NCBI GenBank assembly: GCA_964058845.1
Contig: CAXKVR010000118.1
Coordinates: 146,501 to 210,500 of the forward strand
DNA length: 64,000 bases
Direction of reading: 5' to 3'
DNA from: Carex sylvatica
Taxonomy: Eukaryota > Streptophyta > Magnoliopsida > Poales > Cyperaceae
This document shows, piece after piece, positions 1-11,351 of the stretch. The translations under genes and the position numbers were made by a program. The notes beneath the pieces are model-generated. The model worked only from the letters and a program-made list of their open reading frames with translations, did no database searches and was not told where the DNA came from. The stretch's first letter is position 1, and each line of letters begins with the position of its first letter.

Positions 1-599
1 ATATAAATTTAACTTTCTTTCTTCTCGCTTTTTATTTAATTATTTAAAAAATTAAATTAACGATTATACCTTTTAAATTAAAGAGATATGTCCATTAAAT
101 TTTTCAAAATTGAATAAAAGCCTCCTTCGGAGACACTTACATACGAAGGTAGCAATCACACGACATATATATAGGTGCTTAATTTGATGATCTGTAGAAG
201 TATGTCCTTTTGTGAATTTTTGTTACCTGAGCACTGAACAGTTTTGGAGAAATTCATGAAAAATAAATAAAAATTATCTTGCCGCTAAGAATAAATTAAA
301 GCACTGAACAGTTTTAGAGAACAGAGCGAGAGAGCGAGAGAGAGCGACTCCCTCTGAATCTCCGTGGAAAACATCTCCTCATACCTTATCCGTCTATTTT
401 AATACAAGTTGCAATTATTTTTCAGATTTTATTTGATATAAATATAATCATTCATTTATTTATAGTACAAACAAGCAAAATATAATTATATTAAATTATT
501 TATATCTGGCACGCAGCTTTGATTTTGCAAATTAAACAAACTTCCGTCAAAAAAATTGAGAAATTAAGGTTTGCCAATGAAGGCTCGCATAAGACAAAT

Positions 600-1142
600 G
601 ATTTAGTAAGCTTTATATTTGTAGTTTAAATTTAAATCGGGAACAGTACAACTGTGTTTAAATTTAAATTTAGCAACAAACGAGTCATGAGCAAGTCAAT
701 ATTCAGATCCGAGCTAAAAAAGTGATATGTGACTCACTTATTTTGGCAACGAGCGAGCTGAGCCAGTCGTGAAAACTTGTTGGCCAAAAGCCCAAATATA
801 TTAGATTATACATTATAAAATCAACTACTATAAATAAAGTTTGTAACTAAATTCATACATACTAAAATACTAAATCTTTAAATTCATACAAACATAGTTC
901 ACAAAATAAATTAATACATACTAAATTCACACAAATTCATACCAATTTACAAATTTATACTTGAACCGAGCTGGCTCGCCAGCTCGCGAGGTAGCTAGAC
1001 CCCAGCTCAAACTTGTTAAGTTTTAATCGAGCTAGTGGTGAGCTAGCTCGTTAACAACTCGATGCACTAATGAATGAGTTGTTAGCGAGCAAGTCAGATA
1101 CGAATCACAATCGATCCACAAGCTATAAGCTTGCCACCCCTA
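600..1142 (-). mobile_element. hAT-like non-autonomous element remnant
   Basis: Read on the minus strand, the right edge begins TAGGGGTGGCAAGCTTATAG, a terminal sequence typical of plant hAT elements. It is followed by the GAGCTCG/GAGCTGG-rich subterminal DNA common in such elements (dense around 960-1110 and again near 740-775). I could not find a matching left terminus or an 8-bp target duplication, so the left limit is approximate. There is no transposase coding. Confidence 0.35.
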
Positions 1143-1149
1143 TATTACA

Positions 1150-2149
1150 TGGATAATGGCTCTTTTATTTTACCGTTGGTATGCTACAGTGTACCGCTGG
1201 TACTGTTTCTAATTAATGCTCTAACGGCTCTATACAGTTGTATTTTTTTTATTCTAGAAATAATACAAATTATAATGGTTGTTTGATGGATGATGTACGA
1301 CTGAGATATTGATCTTATTTCTCAACAGATATGTACCCTGCATTTGGTAACTTGAAGGGAGCTTTCCATTAAGCCTCAGTGCTAATTCAATTTGACAATT
1401 TGAACTCAATTAAGGTCCAGATGAATCACAGTACAAAACAATATTTGAAGGATAATTAATCGAGCACAATATTATTTCTTGGGTAATATATTTTCAGACT
1501 TAATTCCAATACTGATGAAAAAAAAAATTGATGTGTTATTTACAAACTTTTTATTTAATAAAAAATAATGCATAGTTGGAAATTCACACATCATATAATA
1601 TATTATTCTTCTAGATGTCCAACTTTCCATACCATTGACTCTAAGCAAGAAGCACATGCTACAAATTTAATGTGAAAGCTGACTGGATGGGTAATTGGGT
1701 ATTAGGCATTTAATTAATTATAAGCTGATGATCGACATATATAATTATTTGGATCCGTATCCTCCTAGGTACCTGACTCAATACAATTGTGAAAGATTTA
1801 CTATAAGAAGTTACTTGCATGTTCCTAAACAAGATTGATAAAATAATAAAAAAATAAACTCTCATATAGTCATACCGAACGAAAGGTTATCACAAATGAC
1901 ATATAAATTTGTTATCAGACTCAGACTTGCTTGTGTTGTATAAAGACATTTTTTTTATTTTTTATTTATTTATGTGACTATTGGTTTTCTAACATTTAAT
2001 TCTTCCAAGTTGGTGACTGAGTTGTTATGTGCTTCAATCTATTGTGGAAGTTTGAAATTTAGTAATTTACACAAAAGGAAAAAAGTTTTAATTTGCACAA
2101 GAGATAAAACAATTGGTTTGAATATAAATGACAATAATAGTAAATATTA
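1150..2149. other. gene-free AT-rich stretch
   Basis: No splice-supported coding region, RNA gene or clear repeat was recognised here. Short open frames are uninterpretable AT-rich runs. Confidence 0.4.
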
Positions 2150-2671
2150 CTAACGTTGACTTCTGCTCGGAGCATTAACGGAAGCATTAACGGGATCATT
2201 CACAGCAACATTCAAAAGCTGCGGGACAGGATCGGGTGAATCCACCTATAGTAAGAAGAATAAAGGTGAAATTGTGTAATTTTTTCTTGTAAAAGGAAAT
2301 TGCGTATCATAATGGGAAAAAAATTTACAATAATTTCAATACCCCATCCATGCCAATTGATTCTAAAGCATCAACGGGACCATTGACAGCAACATTCAAA
2401 GGTTGCGGGGTAGGATAGGGCGAATCCACCTATAGTAAGAAGCACAAAAGTGAAAGTCTAAAAAATTTCTTGTAAAAGGAACGCATTGATAATGGTAAAA
2501 AGAAAATTCGAGAATAATTTCATTATCTCATCCGCGCCAATTGATTCTTCTATATTGACATCCAATCCACCAAGGACATTGAGGTCCAATTCCACCAAAG
2601 CACGGGGTGTTTTCTATGGCCTTCACGCGTGAGCTTAATTTTCAGATGGGTGTCATTATCGTCTATACTCC
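2150..2671 (-). pseudogene. unrecognised gene fragment with duplicated 3' exons
   Basis: Three exon-like blocks lie on the minus strand. Block 1 (2671 to 2527) follows a TTTATAG acceptor and has one frame for the first half (SIDDNDTHLKIKLTREG) and another for the second half (ALVELDLNVLGGLDVN, then EESIGADE), so a 1-nt frameshift is implied. Its donor position reads AT instead of GT. Block 2 (2429 to 2343) is 29 whole codons (VDSPYPTPQPLNVAVNG, ending ESIGMDG) between a CTATAG acceptor and a GT donor. Block 3 (2245 to 2150) is a diverged copy of block 2 (VDSPDPVPQLLNVAVND) ending in TAG. Blocks 2 and 3 belong to a tandem duplication of about 190 bp. The shared reading frame between the copies argues that this was once coding. 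I do not recognise the family; the 5' part of the gene was not found. Confidence 0.35.
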
Positions 2672-3218
2672 CTATAAATGAAATAATAATTAGGTTACAA
2701 AAAGGTGGTAAAATATGATTAAATTGGAAGGAACATTGCATCAGTTACAAAAAGGTTGAAAGATAATTGCTTGAAATGAATTAGAAATTGCATCAATTAC
2801 AAAAAGTTATCAAGAACTTTGTAGTAGTAGAAAGGTGCTTGAAATGAATTAGAAATTGCTAAGAAATAGAGAGCCAATTGGCTCAGCAAATGAGCAGCCA
2901 AATATAATAAAAAAAAGGAGACTAAAAGCATCAACTGTGAACCCAAAATAAATTAAATATAGTAGTCTTGGTAATTTAGGAATTAATTCAATCTTAATTT
3001 CTTAGCCACTGTATTTGTAAAATTAGTTTTAATTTCTTCACTTGAGTACGAACCAATCAGAGAAAGAGAAAGTCTTATAAAAATAACTTAATTCCTTAAC
3101 CACTACATTTGTGAAACCATTTCTTCACTTTTTCTTTTATAAAAATTATATTTTCTTCTTTCCAGTTTCTTAGCTCTGAAATTTTCTCATTTACAAGGCA
3201 ACTTATAAAATATGAAAA

Positions 3219-3236
3219 GGGGGGTGGGGGGGGGGG

Positions 3237-3271
<35 letters not shown>

Positions 3272-3284
3272 GGGGGGGGGGGGG
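3219..3284. repeat. poly-G tract (poly-C on minus)
   Basis: About 66 bp of nearly uninterrupted G with three single-base interruptions. On the minus strand it would read as polyproline, which creates a spurious Pro-rich ORF. The length may be affected by sequencing or assembly error. Confidence 0.9.
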
Positions 3285-3739
3285 TATGTTCCTGCTAAGT
3301 AAAAGAATAAATAGAACCATAGTGTTCATTGCATAAAGACATACTCAAAAACATCAAAATATGCAAATGAAGTCACTGTTTCTTATATTTATTTCTTTAC
3401 TGGTGAGAAAAACAATGCTCAAGGGACTTTGTATCAGTTCTGGTGATTACTCATGTTCAAACATTGCTCAGACAGTACATGAACATCAAACAATCAAAGC
3501 AAGCACCATGAATTGATAGGAAAATTATTTGATGCCTCTGTAGCTAAAAAAATGCTAGAATGTCCTTCTGTCAATAACTTGTAAATTAGAAAACATAGAT
3601 GCTGATTATGTCAAATTCAAGTTCACAGGCATGTAGAGGATTCCAAACAGAAACATAAAGAAATTCAATTAAAGGTTTTTTGATTAAGGTTTTTTTTTAT
3701 TATTGGAAACCAAAAAGGAAAAAAATTCAATTAATACAA

Positions 3740-3830
3740 GGGGAAAATTTGCAGCTACAAAAATAAGCAGGCAATAAAAACATGAAGTATATATGAAATG
3801 CATTGTGAAGACCCTCAGTAACTATCATAA
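3740..3830. repeat. dispersed repeat, inverted copy at 50065-50155
   Basis: This segment (from the GCAGCTACAAAAATAAGCAG region through GTGAAGACCCTCAGTAA) reappears in reverse complement around 50065-50155. A shorter piece is at about 13780. It is a dispersed transposon-type fragment of unknown class. Confidence 0.5.
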
Positions 3831-3923
3831 GAGACCAAAGAGGTAAAAGGCCAATATCAGTTTTCTATTTGTACAAGGCAATACCGGTTTTAACTGAAAG
3901 TGATTAATGGATGAGGGATACGG

Positions 3924-3965
3924 TATTTATAGGGCTAATTTGGCGGGAACCGACACTGACACGTG
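3924..3965. promoter_or_regulatory. promoter-like cluster: TATA-like, E2F site, G-box
   Basis: Within 42 bp there is TATTTATA (3924-3931), a full E2F-type site TTTGGCGGGAA (3939-3949) and a palindromic G-box CACGTG (3960-3965). Such a cluster is characteristic of plant promoters of S-phase or meristem genes. No convincing gene was found on either side, so it may be the orphan promoter of a decayed gene. A telo-box-like AACCCTAAACC lies nearby on the minus strand at about 4118. Confidence 0.35.
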
Positions 3966-4627
3966 CAGTCGTTTGAATCTAGACAAATTACCATTTTTTG
4001 AAGTCATCGCATGAGATCGACACGGCACAGCCATCACAGGCACTTGAGAAACTGTCTAATCAAGCTTTCGAGACGGCATCGCAGGAGATCGAGACAGCAT
4101 CACAGGAGATGCGGCGTGGTTTAGGGTTAGGGTGTTCTTCGATGTGGCGTCGTCGAGAAGAAAAAAAAAACGCGTCGGAAGGAAAACGTGTGGAGAGAAG
4201 AGGAAAATGCGTGGGGAAGAAAAGGAAAAACGTAGATAAGTGAAACCATTACTATGTGTCTTTTCATGTGGTCGATACTTCTTTAATTAAATTTAGATTT
4301 CTACACTCTTGACTATATGAAACAGATGTAAAAACTCAAAATTATTTATTAAAGGCTAAGATTGAGATTTGTTTTGATAAGTGGTTGAAATTTATAGAAT
4401 GAACGGATGAGATTTTGTTTGGGTGAATAGAGCTTTGGATTCTAAAAATTTCAGCGTGATATTTAATAGTCTTGATAAAGCTTCATAATTTGTACTTTTT
4501 GAAGTAAAAAGGAAAATATAAAATTTTACAAGTTAGCATGAATTTGTTTAATTTATTGTTTATATATATTATAATCAATAACCAAAGAGCTTTAAGAAGA
4601 GAAACAAGCTAGGAACATGAAAATCTG

Positions 4628-4648
4628 TTTATTTTATTCCAGTTTATT
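4628..4648 (-). terminator. poly(A) signals of the Kunitz gene
   Basis: Three AATAAA hexamers on the minus strand within 21 bp, about 85-105 nt beyond the stop codon of the Kunitz inhibitor gene. The spacing suits a plant 3' UTR. Confidence 0.45.
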
Positions 4649-4733
4649 CATTGTGTAAAATACAGTCTGCTATCACATATTATATATTTTCTTCACATAA
4701 AACTTATGATTCTAATACAATTACTAGTTACAA

Positions 4734-5336
4734 TCATGGATCTGCTTTCTGGAACATAACTGGGAAAGGCTCACCATTCAACCCTAGCAGCCTCTTCTCA
4801 CCTTCATAAAACACACCCAAATCCCCACACACCGGCCTACAAGTGTCACACACAGTCGGACAGAATACCAGCTTGTAGTAGTCTTCATTTTCCCATTTCT
4901 CTATCTTAAACCAATTGCTCAGCGTCTCCTTCCCCGGATTCCCGTTTGTCCCTCCGGTAATTACATATTGCTTACCATCTTCGACATCTCCGAGTTGCCA
5001 TGTCAATGACATGATACATATTGTAAAAACGTCGACAAACTCTATGTTGATATCGGTGGATAGGCGAATAGCTAATTCTTTCGAATTTTCGGGATGGAAG
5101 ATCAAAGGAAAGCCTTTGTCGAGCTCATTGTCCTCTTGAGCTACATAAAGAGGGCAGTCATTGTGTTGAGTTATGGTTAGGCCACCGCCACGGCCACGGA
5201 ACACTGGCAAAATGTAATATCGGTTTGTTGAGATCAAAATATCGCCGTCAGTGTCGGATACTATTTGAGCATTGGAAGTGAGAGAGAAAAATAGTAAGGT
5301 TACAAGAAGAGAGAAGGAAAAGAGTTGAAACTTCAT
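4734..5336 (-). CDS. Kunitz-type (STI/miraculin-like) protease inhibitor
   Basis: Intronless 200-aa protein of the Kunitz STI family (normal length about 200-220 aa), expected to be secreted or vacuolar and to inhibit serine or other proteases in defence or storage tissue. Residues 1-23 form a signal peptide (hydrophobic core LLVTLLFFSL, cleavage after SNA). The family signature is complete at residues 26-42 (VSDTDGDILISTNRYYI, matching the V-x-D-x-[DN]-G-x-x-L-x5-Y-x-I pattern). Six cysteines at 61, 107, 159, 163, 166 and 170 fit the two canonical disulfides plus the extra CxxC pair of miraculin-like members. The beta-trefoil repeats are present to the end. The ATG at 5336 is the only start giving the signal peptide, and a TATA box lies 40-55 bp upstream. 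The target protease cannot be inferred: the reactive loop (after residue 75) has no obvious Arg/Lys P1 of the classic soybean type. Confidence 0.93.
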   Translation of the reverse strand: MKFQLFSFSLLVTLLFFSLTSNAQIVSDTDGDILISTNRYYILPVFRGRGGGLTITQHNDCPLYVAQEDNELDKGFPLIFHPENSKELAIRLSTDINIEFVDVFTICIMSLTWQLGDVEDGKQYVITGGTNGNPGKETLSNWFKIEKWENEDYYKLVFCPTVCDTCRPVCGDLGVFYEGEKRLLGLNGEPFPVMFQKADP

Positions 5337-5376
5337 TGTATAAAGTTTTGATGAAAGTAGTATATAGTCTTAATTG

Positions 5377-5390
5377 GTATATATAAAGTT
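5377..5390 (-). promoter_or_regulatory. TATA box of the Kunitz gene
   Basis: Minus-strand AACTTTATATATACC lies about 41-54 bp upstream of the ATG, giving a leader of roughly 20-25 nt. This is typical for strongly expressed small plant genes. Confidence 0.6.
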
Positions 5391-5479
5391 TGAGTTTATG
5401 GAAAGTTTGGCAAAGAAAAGTAAACAAATAATTAAATAAGAGTAAGATGAGATTTGAACAGATAATTAATAGCACATGT

Positions 5480-8400
5480 GAAAGGGAAATTGTGACTATA
5501 TCTTGATTTTCTCAGAGGTCAATTGTACTACTCATAACTAATTGGATAGGATTGAACACTTGGCATGCAGTTGGTGGATCTATCTTGTCATTTGTACTTC
5601 CGTGTTAATTAATAACTTCTACTACATATTACGCACGTGTATGATAGTGAGATAAAGAGGGAGAAATAAGATGAAATAAGTTGAGGAAAATGGTAGGCTC
5701 TCCGAGTCATCATACTTGAGTATGCTCTCCAACTAATTAAACACAAAAAGTATTTCAATTTTATATAATTTTTATTTCTAGTGCTTATATCCAAAATTTT
5801 GAAGTTATATTATAACATTTTACAATCCTACTTATAAATATTTAAATATTTATTTGCAAGAATTTAAACATTTAACAGCTGATTGGAACGAAAAAGACAA
5901 ACGAGAGAAGAGAAGATTTGTTGTGATTTGGAGGCATTTGGAATCGTCCAATGAAATCGCATGCGGAGTACTATGTGTATATTAAAGTTCATATAACTCA
6001 ATTATCTGATAATTATTTATTTTCTATTCGTATTCGAATCATTATTTCTAAATTATTTATTTTATATCTGTATCTGTATAATACGGATTTGATTTTAATT
6101 TTTTAACATTCATTAAGTACTCGTATTCATAATCGTATATCCTCATTAAAATACGATTACAAATTTGATATTAGTCTTATCAGCTCTGAATTCCCTCTGT
6201 TTAATTACATCCCTAGAGCTATCCAATTTAGAGGTGTTAAAGGATTTTGTGGTTGACAGCGCGAGAAGCAAATCGATTCTATTAGAGAGCATTGGGTTGT
6301 CAGATATTTCAGTGGTTTAATTTAAAACCTCTGCACAGACTTTTGGGTATTGACGATAATACGGGGAGATATATAATAATCGTTCCAATAAGACAAAATT
6401 CACAATATCTAAAAACAAGGATAAAAGAGAAAAATCAAATCAAAGTCAAAGACGAAACAACACCATGTGGAGCGATCGAGAGCGATCCTTGGGAATATTA
6501 ATATATATATTTAATGGATCATGACTCCCGAGTTGATCTCTTTGATTGAATTAATTAGATGAACGTTTATATAAAACAAAGAATAGCGAGCGAATACAAC
6601 TAACTCAAAATTTAGAATAATAGCTAACACACTAAAGAGAAGCAAAAAATAGTTAGCTCTTGATCTAAATGAAGATCAATCGAAAAAATAGTGCTATATT
6701 TGGATTAGACTATTATTTATTTGTTCCTAATTGCTAACCCAAACACATAATATATAGTTCTTAATAGTTGCTAATTTACATTAGCAGTACTATGCTTTGT
6801 AGACTGTTGGTAGCTCAATTAAGTTAATGGACTTCCAAGAAAAATCTACAAGTCCGGTTGTTTGACAATGACGTCGTAAGAAAATATTAAGCGCCACCTG
6901 GACTCCATATATAATAAATGGGAACTGATCATGGGATCGAAGAAATTATATAGCGTTTAAAGTCCATCAATTTGTTTTCGATGGTTTTCGCTTACGTCTA
7001 ATCTGCTTTAAAATTTATACTCATTAGATCTGTGCAAATATATATTGCAGTAAACACACATAAATATTGAAGCGATATGCACATATTTTATGATGAATTG
7101 GACAGAAGCGGAACACATCAAACTCAAATTTAAGTGTGATGGACATTGGATATATACAACCCTAGTTACCAGAGTTGATATATATACTGATTCTATATAT
7201 AATCAATATAATCGGTACTTATATATTGATATCATATTTTTATTTGATTGGTAGTTAAATAATCATTTTTACTACTTAATTATTTTAATTAATAACCATT
7301 TTTACGAAGATATTGAAAAATAATGTACATAACGTAAACAAAAAAGTAATTAACTCGAATAATAAAATAAAATAATCAAGGTGAATAATAAAATCCTTAA
7401 AATGACTAATAAATTTTAATAGAGTTAGAAAGTTTATGTGTGAGAGATTATGGTGTAATCAAACCGTATTCTTATCAGTTATAATTTTTCAAACATAGAT
7501 ACAAATACTGATAAAAAAATTGGATGTTAAATGAATACGAATCGAATATCGGATGGATACAAACATAATTCGGATAATTAAAAGACTGTTAACTAGTTTC
7601 ATTAATAATTTCTAAATAAAAAATTCTCTCTACATCTCTGAATAACTGTTAACTATTTTATAGTTGGCCAGCATAGAATTTATAAATAATTTTTTAATAA
7701 GAAATTTTCATTAATAATTTCTAATAAAGAAAAAACTCTCTCTATATCTACTGAATTAAAAATTATCACGTCATATTAGAAACTCCAGAAATTAATGTAG
7801 ATGCTGTAAGCCACACAAGTCAAAAGCTTTGAATTCCATGTGTTTGAGATGTCACACTGTATTTTATTGACTGGGCCTCATGTTGGCCCATAACTAACTC
7901 AAATCGGGAGAGCATCGGTCTAAATCTAATCAGCGAGGATCACGAATCTTAAAACACATCAGACGAGACGACTTTGGTGCCTATCAGGTCTAAAATAGAT
8001 CCAAAGTCTATTAAACCTACACTTTCCTCCAAATTTTGATCGGAAATTCTGATATCCGATCAAGTGAAATGTTTAGATACAGAATTCGTATCCAATTTTA
8101 TATTCAAAACTGTATTTGTATCCGTGTTCAAATCTAATAATATCCGTATATATTCAAATTCATTATTATCTATATTTGGATCCAGATAATATCGAATAAT
8201 ATATGGGTTGTTTACACCCTTGCTTCCTAGTGGTTAACAGTAATAGATAACAGTTTTTTTAGATGATAACAACAAAAAATAGCTGTGTTCTTAATTATGA
8301 GTGATGTTAATATATATTTAAGCTTATTAAACAAAGCAATCTTTTGATTTTTTTTTTTATCTTTTTTTTTTTTTAAAATTTAGTCCTACGTACTCTTAAC

Positions 8401-9600
8401 GTTTTTATCTTACTTCTTTCCTCTTTTTCAAACCAATTCTTTCACAGTTAAAAGGCTCAATCCTCTTTGAGTCAACTTAAGTTTTGTAAAATAGGTTTTC
8501 TTTTAAAACCTGAACCTATCTTTATTCAATGTATTTAAATGAGGACTTAGATCCTCATTTTTTATCAAATAAAAAATGGTTAGTGAACTTAATTATAAAA
8601 TTTATATTTCAGATTTTAAAACTTAAAATTTTATTTAGTACAAAGTTAAATAGTCAAAATAATAATTATTAGTTATTTTATTTTAATAATTTTTTACTGT
8701 TGATTTTATACTAAATAAAATTAATAAATTTTGTATAAAAAACACCACGCATTAAATAGATTAATTTTAATAATTTGAATTTGTGATTTGAATCCAGTTC
8801 AATATATTTTAGAACTAAAAGCATCAACCCTTACTTCAATACATGTTAACTTTAGCTACTGTTCAATAATTGATTGTTTAGCATCAGTTTGTAAATGACT
8901 CACCAATATAATATAAATAATTTCCTCCAAGACACCATGCATTTCCTAAGTCGTGAATACTAACCTTCTAAGCAGCTCCATGAACAATAACCTTCTTATT
9001 AAAAAAAATGATACACAGTTAATTTATAAGAAATATGACATATTTATAAGTTTTGTATTTTTTGAGATGGAGGTGCTCTAAAAATTCGATGCAACTGGAC
9101 CCATTTATTGAAAAATAAAATAAATTGATCTAAATACAATTTAACTTAATTATAGACAACTCAAAATTATATTAATTTTGAAGTTGAATAATGTGAAATT
9201 CCGTCCAATCCAAACTTAAAAATTGTTCTAAATACGATTTAATTTTGTATAAAATATCGTAAAATATTAGTCATCCATTTGGAGAGAAGGGTTCTTTAAA
9301 TTGAAAAAAAATTATGTAGAAATGTACAAACAAATACTGGGATTTTTTTTAAAATATTTTCGAGCCGTAAATTAATCTTGAACAGATTGGTGACTATTCA
9401 ATTTGGACCTGCAGTGCTTCTATACAGTGTGAGGCTTACATCTGGGCCCCATTTTTCAGTCACTCCTCCAAACACTATTTTTCTGCTCTCCTTTTCCCCA
9501 TCTCTCTCCTCTCTTTGCAAATATCGCCACCAATTATCTCCTTCTTCTCCTCCTCCTGTACACCGTGCGACACCGACACTCCGACCAAACCGTCTATTTC
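5480..9600. other. gene-free stretch with hAT MITE remnants
   Basis: AT-rich DNA without a supportable gene. Around 6000-6225 and 8030-8215 are CGTATCCGTAT/GGATAC-rich fragments ending in ACATCCCTA or TTTACACCC. These match the common plant hAT MITE family with TAGGG(G/A)TGTAAAC termini (other copies at about 16820, 54610-55165, 55502 and 59130-59434). None has both ends or a clear target duplication. About 8345-8385 is T-rich. Confidence 0.5.
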
Positions 9601-9608
9601 AACCGTCC

Positions 9609-10021
9609 GCTCTCTCTCTCTCTCTCTCTCTGTAAGTCTTAACTAAGGTGATTTTCTCGGTCTTTGAGGTTTTGTTGATTTTATGACTGAATACTTTACC
9701 TTTTCACCAACTTAGGGTTTAGGTTTTCTTCCTCTCTGTCTCTCTTAGGTCCATTTGAGGTTTTGTTGATTTTGCAATCAACTACTTCACAAATCTAATT
9801 TAGGGTTTAGGGTTTGTCTTATAAAAAAATTGGAATTGGAACCTAAAAATAAAATTTGAAAGCTACATGTATCATTCTTATAGGCTGGAGTCTTTCTGAG
9901 GTTCATATTCTTTATTTCAAAATTTTCACTCTCGGAAAAAAAAAAAAAAAAAAAATTACCTTTCTCTCTCTTTGTCTGAACAGTAGACAGCGAAGGTATC
10001 AGTGTTGTTTTCTAGGCTGCC
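9609..10021 (+). promoter_or_regulatory. 5' leader and leader intron of the SINA-like gene
   Basis: A (CT)n run at 9611-9631 typical of plant 5' UTRs is followed directly by a consensus donor GTAAGT at 9632. Acceptor candidates are the CAG ending near 9983 or the TAG ending just before the ATG (TTTTCTAG then GCTGCC). Inside the intron are two tandem telo-box motifs (TTTAGGGTTTAGGGTTT, about 9797-9813), known as expression enhancers in plant leader introns. The inference is a leader exon plus intron. cDNA would settle which acceptor is used. Confidence 0.45.
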
Positions 10022-11351
10022 ATGGTGACAAAGTATCAAAATGAAGGAGGTGAGACTTCAAATCCTCCGACTCAGAGAGAAATCGGAGAAGGAGAGTCTT
10101 CGAATGCTCCAACTCGCAGAGAAATTGATGGAGGAGAGACTTCAAATTCTGCATCTTCAAGAGAAATCAGGGGAGAAGAGACTTCGAATCCTTGTCTTAC
10201 TGGAGGAAGGGAAGAGATTGGAGTCACAATTGATCCCGACTTACTGAACTGTTCCATTTGCACCAATCCCTTGTGCCCTCCACTTTATCAGGTTTATTTT
10301 TCAGTTTTATTCTCTGGAAATTTATATCCTTTGTTTCATATTTGGAAATGACAACTGCTTTCTAACAATGATTGTAGTTGAAACTTTTAATTCAATTTGG
10401 TGCAACTTGAAGCATTTTTTTGTCTTTACATACTTTTGGCAGTGCATATTAGGTCACGTTGCATGTCTCTCTTGCTGGGAAAAAGTACAAAACAAGTGTC
10501 CCACCTGCAATAAACCGATAGGGGGCCAAAACATTGCACTCGAGAAGGTGTTGGAATCAATACATCTCCCTTGCCCTAATGCCAATTTAGGTTGCCGCAA
10601 GTCTGTTTCCTACTCACAGATGCAAGTGCACACTGATACTTGTAAGTTCGGCCCGTCTCTATGCCCAATTCCAGGATGTGCTCACAAGGCCTTTTCAGGT
10701 GGACACTTTTACTCGATATGTATTAGTACAACAAATCCACTAACACAAAAATGTAGGGTTTAGTTGTGGAATGGTGGTACCAAGTATTGGTTAGTACTGC
10801 ACAGTTGTACTGTTCTCAATTCAAAATCATTAGTCTTTTGCGAGCCTTGATAGGCATATCTTGATTTCTCCATTTTTTCTGACAAAAGTTTACTTGTAAA
10901 ATCATAGCTTATTTTGGTTCGTTTTTTGTTTATGCACAATGTTGTAGGAGAATGGCGGCAACATTTTCTGAAAGAGCACCGGCGCACCTGCAATTACTAC
11001 GGTTACGGTGGCTCTAGCACTATAATTTTAAATGAAGAGGATCATTATTATATCTTTCTTGGACCTGGTAAAGACGTGTGTCTCCTTGTGATGGAACCCA
11101 TTCCAAATGTTGGGAATGTTATATCTTTATTTTATTTGGATCTGGCCGATCTGGAGCAGAATCAATTCTCATATGAACTTAAGAAGTGGGTGATTGGTAA
11201 ACCTTATAAGTTTCCAGCCCTTGTTTCAATCAAGGAGTGGAAGAGAGGTGAAGTTCTTGGTTCTTATTCCCTTTTTGTATCATCACAGGTTCCGTTGTCG
11301 GGATATAAGTTAGAAGTCTTAATAAATAAAGAGAGAAATGTTTCCTCGTAA
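10022..11351 (+). CDS. SINA-like RING-type E3 ubiquitin ligase (3 coding exons)
   Basis: Coding exons 10022-10291, 10443-10698 and 10948-11351 join in phase (0 then 1) to a 309-aa protein; all introns are GT-AG. Residues 9-57 are four tandem copies of a 14-residue acidic repeat (type GGETSNPPTQREIG). Residues 77-112 are a C3HC4 RING with ligands C77, C80, C91, H95, C98, C101, C109 and C112; intron 1 falls exactly before C91. The SIAH-type double zinc finger follows (C134, C141, H153, C157, then C164, C169, H181, H186). The rest is the substrate-binding domain. Proteins of this family transfer ubiquitin to target proteins for proteasomal degradation, and the length matches Arabidopsis SINA-like members (about 300-330 aa). 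All zinc ligands are intact, so it is probably functional. The substrate is unknown. The ATG is the first in the spliced frame and follows the leader intron. Confidence 0.9.

Noticed and set aside
3096..3329. Proline-rich open frame on the minus strand
   Set aside because: It is created by the poly-G tract and has no other protein-like content.
3998..4243. 81-codon plus-strand frame after the E2F/G-box cluster
   Set aside because: It has no ATG at its start (TTG), and composition reflects a short purine-rich duplication; no splice or homology support.
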